Positions 60,671 through 64,000 of a DNA stretch of 64,000 nucleotides are shown here, piece by piece. Below the pieces are notes generated by a model. It worked only from the letters and a program-made list of their open reading frames with translations, searched no databases and was not told where the DNA came from. A program made the position numbers and the translations under genes. The stretch spans positions 496,001 through 560,000 of the forward strand of contig NZ_FOFD01000003.1 of the NCBI RefSeq assembly GCF_900110865.1, read 5' to 3'. Numbering within the stretch: the stretch's first letter is position 1; every line of letters begins with the position of its first letter. Origin of the DNA: Natrinema salaciae. GTDB taxonomy: Archaea; Halobacteriota; Halobacteria; Halobacteriales; Natrialbaceae.

Positions 60671-61698
60671 CAGGCGACCCCCTCTTGTTCTCGCTCCCGC
60701 TCGGGCGTCGACGGTGCGTCCACCTCACTGCCGTCATCGCCGGTGTCCTCTCCGCTTTCGGTCCCGGACCGGGTCACGGTCCGGTCCTCGCTCCTCGTCA
60801 GGTCGACGAAGATCTCCTCGAGCGAGGTCCGCGTGATCTCGAGGTCGGCGATCTCGTGGCCCATCGCCTCGAGATCGTTGAGCAGTCGCGGTGCGGTCGA
60901 GCCGCCGTCGTCGACGCGGACCTCGAGGCGGTCGCCCGACACCGTCGTTTCGTGTGCGTACGCGCCGAGTTCGGGCGCGCCGTCGGGTGTCGACTCGAGT
61001 CCGACGGCGATGGTGTCGGTGCCGCGCTGTTTCAGTTCGTCCGGGGTCGCGACGGTCACCTTCCGACCCTCGTTCATGATCGCGACGCGGTCACAGAGGC
61101 GTTCGGCTTCCTCGATGTAGTGGGTCGTCAGGAGGATCGTCGTCCCCTCGTCGTTGAGTTCGGTTACGAGCTCCCACAGATCGTGGCGGAGCTGGACGTC
61201 GACGCCGGCGGTCGGCTCGTCCAGGATCAGGAGGTCGGGTTCGGTGACGAGGGCTCGAGCGAGCAGGAGCCGTCGTTTCATCCCGCCGGAGAGCCAGTCG
61301 AAGCGCTCGTCGCGCTTGTCGTAGATTCCGACGCGCTTGAGGACCTCGTCGGCCCGGTCGGCGGCTTCACTTTCGGGAACGCCGTGGTAGCCGGCCTTGT
61401 GCTTCAACACTTCGCGAATGGAAAAGAACCGGTCGACGTTGAACTCCTGTGGCGCGAGCCCGATCGCGTCGCGGGCCTGCCGGTAGTCGTCCTCGACGTC
61501 GTAACCGAAGACGCGGGCCTCCCCGCCGGACTTGCGGACCAGTCCGACTAGCGTGTTGATGAACGTCGTCTTCCCCGCACCGTTGGGGCCGAGCAGACCG
61601 AAGAACTCGCCCTCCTCGACGGTGAGCGAGAGCTCCTGCAGGGCACGCAGCTCTCCGTACTCCTTCACGAGATCGACGGTCTCGATGGCCGGTGGCAT
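60670..61698 (-). CDS. ABC-2 exporter ATPase (DrrA-like)
   Basis: A 342-residue ABC ATPase. Walker A is GPNGAGKTT, the Q loop follows at LAPQEFNVD, the signature is LSGGMKRRLL, Walker B is LLILDEPTAGVD and the switch His is in LLTTHYIEEAE. A C-terminal domain of about 90 residues plus an acidic, Ser/Thr-rich tail follows. MPPAIETVDLVKEYG is chosen as start, matching the family. First gene of a two-gene operon with the permease. Confidence 0.93.
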   Translation of the reverse strand: MPPAIETVDLVKEYGELRALQELSLTVEEGEFFGLLGPNGAGKTTFINTLVGLVRKSGGEARVFGYDVEDDYRQARDAIGLAPQEFNVDRFFSIREVLKHKAGYHGVPESEAADRADEVLKRVGIYDKRDERFDWLSGGMKRRLLLARALVTEPDLLILDEPTAGVDVQLRHDLWELVTELNDEGTTILLTTHYIEEAERLCDRVAIMNEGRKVTVATPDELKQRGTDTIAVGLESTPDGAPELGAYAHETTVSGDRLEVRVDDGGSTAPRLLNDLEAMGHEIADLEITRTSLEEIFVDLTRSEDRTVTRSGTESGEDTGDDGSEVDAPSTPEREREQEGVA

Positions 61699-61773
61699 CG
61701 GTGCAGTGTCGGCCCCGACCACGGTTAAACCGTTTGTTCGGGGAACCACGCTGGGACCCCGTTCGCACCGGCC

Positions 61774-62955
61774 TCAGTCCGCCGTTCGTGGTCGGCCCGC
61801 GGGGGTGATCGCACCGCTCTGCTGGACGATGTCGAAGGCGGTCATCACGTCGGTTCGCGAGATCAGCCCCACGAGATCGCCGTCGTCGACGACCAGGAGC
61901 CGACCGATGTCGTGTTCCCGCATCCGTTCGATCGCCGTCATCGCGTCCGAATCGGGTTCGATCGTCTGCAGGTCCGTCGTCATCACCTCTTCGACGATGT
62001 AGGCGTCGCGCTCGACCGGATCGACCTCGCGGGCGTCGGTCAGCGTTACGAGGCCGATCAGCCGGTCCCCCTCGAACGCGTCGTTGTCGACGACGGGATA
62101 CCCGGTGTGGCGTTCGGTGAACATCCGCTGGATCAACTCGGCGACCGTCGTCTCGGGATCGACGGTGTGGAGGTCCTCGGCCGGCGTCATGATGTCGCCG
62201 ACGGTGACGTCCTGGAAGGCCGCCTTCATCGTCACCTGCTGGGCCTCGCTCGAGGCGGCGATGTAGACGAAGAAGGCGACGCCGATGAGGATGATGTTGA
62301 CCGAAAAGAGGCCGAACAGTCCCATCACGACCGCGAACAGTTTGCCGACGCTGGCGGCCTGCTGGGTCGCCTTCGCGTAGGGTTGACTGCGAGCGAGCAA
62401 CGCTCGCAGCACCCGCCCGCCGTCCATCGGGAACGCGGGAAGCATGTTGAAGAACGCGAGCGCAACGTTCAGGACGGCGAGGTAGCCGAGGACGAACCGG
62501 ACGCCGCTGAGACTCTCGGGCGTCACGAGAAAGAGGGCGTAGGAGCCTGCGCCTACCAGAATACTGACGATTGGCCCGGCGACGGCGATGTTGAGTTCCT
62601 GTCGCCAGTCCTCGGGCATCTCGGAGAAGGCGGCGATGCCGCCGAACAGCCAGAGCGTGATCGAATCGATCGGAAAGCCGTACCGCTGGGCGGTCAGCGA
62701 GTGGCCCAGTTCGTGGAGGACGACGCCGACGAACAGACCGACTGCCGCAGCCAGCCCGAGTAACAGCGGCGTCACCCCTCCGCTAATCGCCCCGATATCG
62801 ATCCCCGCCGCTAGTCCGTCGTTCAGTAACGTCGCGACGTCCTCGATCTGTGTCCCGATGAGGTACGCGAACAACGGGAGCACCAGCAGGAACGTCAGAT
62901 CGAGTTTGATCGGAATCCCGAACAGGGATCCGATCCGAAAGCTCCTCATGGCCAT
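61774..62955 (-). CDS. Site-2 protease family membrane metalloprotease (M50) with CBS domains
   Basis: A 393-residue intramembrane zinc protease. The HExxH motif is HELGH at 81-85 within GVVLHELGHSL, and the third ligand Asp178 is in LPAFPMDGGR. About six spans are followed by two CBS domains (from about 253, GDIMTPAEDLHTVDPETTVA, and about 320-380, TIEPDSDAMTAIERMREHDI), which may sense adenine nucleotides. It could cut membrane-bound regulators. Alternative start: the Met two codons later. Monocistronic. Confidence 0.92.
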   Translation of the reverse strand: MAMRSFRIGSLFGIPIKLDLTFLLVLPLFAYLIGTQIEDVATLLNDGLAAGIDIGAISGGVTPLLLGLAAAVGLFVGVVLHELGHSLTAQRYGFPIDSITLWLFGGIAAFSEMPEDWRQELNIAVAGPIVSILVGAGSYALFLVTPESLSGVRFVLGYLAVLNVALAFFNMLPAFPMDGGRVLRALLARSQPYAKATQQAASVGKLFAVVMGLFGLFSVNIILIGVAFFVYIAASSEAQQVTMKAAFQDVTVGDIMTPAEDLHTVDPETTVAELIQRMFTERHTGYPVVDNDAFEGDRLIGLVTLTDAREVDPVERDAYIVEEVMTTDLQTIEPDSDAMTAIERMREHDIGRLLVVDDGDLVGLISRTDVMTAFDIVQQSGAITPAGRPRTAD

Positions 62956-63212
62956 TGATTTCGGCGGCGGAACCTTAAATACGCCGCCGGATAGCGGGTC
63001 GAGTGGAGATTCGTTCGTCCGTCGTCACGCCACCGATCCGTCACCGGCCCCGGTCTCGATTTCGTTCTCGCTCGGGTCGGCTTCGATCCTGGTTCGGCCG
63101 CCGTCGGCCGCTTCCCTCCACAAATAGTGGCATATGTACACAATAATATCTACTAGCGTCTATATACCTACTGCACCATAGGTTTATACGGAAGCTCGTG
63201 GTTAGTGTTGGT

Positions 63213-63446
63213 ATGCTGATGAAAGGCGCGCAGACGACCGATCGAATCGACCCCCTTCCGACCGAACTCGACTCCGCCCAGAGCAAACTCGTCTACCTCA
63301 CGCTCGAGGCGACCGGCGGGGCGACGGCCACGGATCTCAGTGAGACCCTCAACATGCAGAAACTGGGCGTTCTGAGCGTTCTCTCCTCGCTCTCGAGCGC
63401 CGGACTGATCGAGCGGACCGACTCGGGATACGCGCCCGCGAACTGA
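63213..63446 (+). CDS. Small winged-helix protein (77 aa)
   Basis: The core DSAQSKLVYLTLEATGGATA followed by TDLSETLNMQKLGVLSVLSS is a helix-turn-helix with a following wing (GLIERTDSGYAPAN). It has no effector domain, like the many stand-alone HTH proteins of haloarchaea. I chose the ATG at MLMKGAQTTDR, one of two close candidates. A TATA-like GGTTTATACGG lies about 30 bases upstream, consistent with leaderless expression. Target unknown. Confidence 0.65.
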   Translation: MLMKGAQTTDRIDPLPTELDSAQSKLVYLTLEATGGATATDLSETLNMQKLGVLSVLSSLSSAGLIERTDSGYAPAN

Positions 63447-63558
63447 GTTTCGCCGGAATCGGCCCGCACGAGGCCGGTGATTGCGGACCCGCCCCGAGGC
63501 GGCGCTTCGAAGCCTTTATCCGCGCGGTGGGCTTCCGTTTTCGTAAGTAACCACAACC

Positions 63559-64000
63559 ATGTCAGACAAGCCTGCCTCCATGTACCGGGAGATCAGTAAG
63601 CCGGCCTACACGCGCCGCGAATACATTACTGGAATTCCGGGTTCGAAGATCGCACAGCACAAGATGGGCGACGTCTCGGCGGACCCCGACGACTACCCCG
63701 TCCAGATCAGCCTCATCACGGAAGAGGAAGTCCAGATTCGCCACGGCTCGCTCGAGGCCTCGCGCCTGTCGGCCAACCGCCACATGCTGAAAAACGCCGG
63801 CGAGAACAACTACAAGATGATCCTGCGCAAGTTCCCCCACCACGTCATCCGGGAGAACAAGCAGGCGACGGGCGCGGGTGCGGACCGTGTCTCTGACGGG
63901 ATGCGCCAGGCGTTCGGGAAGATCGTCGGCACCGCGGCTCGCATCGGCGCCGGGGAGCGCATCTTCACCATCTGGTGTGACGTCGACGACGCCGAGTTCG
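63559..64000 (+). CDS. rpl10e: 50S ribosomal protein L10e (L16 family), partial
   Basis: The first 147 codons of an archaeal L10e (the counterpart of bacterial L16), cut by the window's right edge. It begins [20 protein letters not shown] and contains [20 protein letters not shown] and [20 protein letters not shown], all family signatures. L10e sits near the A site and elbow region of the large ribosomal subunit and helps tRNA placement. Confidence 0.95.
   Translation, partial: MSDKPASMYREISKPAYTRREYITGIPGSKIAQHKMGDVSADPDDYPVQISLITEEEVQIRHGSLEASRLSANRHMLKNAGENNYKMILRKFPHHVIRENKQATGAGADRVSDGMRQAFGKIVGTAARIGAGERIFTIWCDVDDAEF

Overview
The window is a piece of a haloarchaeal main chromosome, most like the Natrialbales (Natrinema, Haloterrigena and relatives). 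The signs are high GC, very acidic proteins, archaeal information proteins (MCM helicase, TFB, ribosomal protein L10e), LysW-dependent arginine synthesis, Tat-type lipoprotein signals, many small zinc-ribbon proteins, and leaderless promoters whose TATA boxes lie 25 to 30 bases before the start codon. The genus is an inference; no rRNA is present.

Layout. 1-4250: a universal stress protein running off the left edge, a zinc ribbon, an M29 aminopeptidase, a membrane protein and a threonine aldolase. 4250-8200: transposon debris, with a C-terminal TnpB scrap in a hairpin-rich stretch, then a phosphodiesterase, a CDF transporter, and an IS1341-type element whose tnpB has one internal amber codon. 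8200-13750: a methyltransferase, an iron-sulphur XPD-like helicase, a 2H phosphoesterase and a membrane-anchored HTH protein. 14089-23344: a complete arginine operon, argG-argH-lysW-lysX-argC-argB-argD-argE-argF. 23500-28200: small membrane proteins, regulators, an AT-rich patch with a frameshifted gene beside a Tat lipoprotein, and threonine synthase. 28293-31961: a TFB and an MCM helicase carrying a mini-intein in its P-loop.

31962-37373 is an accessory-looking tract between mcm and a tRNA-Pro gene. It holds a secreted 826-residue G8-domain protein with two near-identical CBM5/12-like modules apparently nested inside the G8 domain, gene fragments, and a divergent pair of 51-residue zinc ribbons. 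37500-43270: a BofA-like protein, a helicase and a chemotaxis transducer. 43268-47545: an iron-siderophore ABC system with two substrate-binding lipoproteins, one permease and one ATPase; three near-palindromic TTTAGG-N4-CCTAAA sites sit at the three promoters. 47700-57100: a cupin, a cold-shock protein, an Lrp regulator, the DabB-DabA inorganic-carbon pump, a beta-carbonic anhydrase, an oxidoreductase and a HTH-10 regulator. 57200-64000: an RND exporter, an ABC-2 exporter, a site-2 protease with CBS domains, a small HTH protein and the start of rpl10e.

The best leads are the nested G8/CBM secreted protein, the DabAB plus carbonic anhydrase cluster, and the three-site iron regulon. I did not see a CRISPR array, a recognisable defence island or a replication origin.
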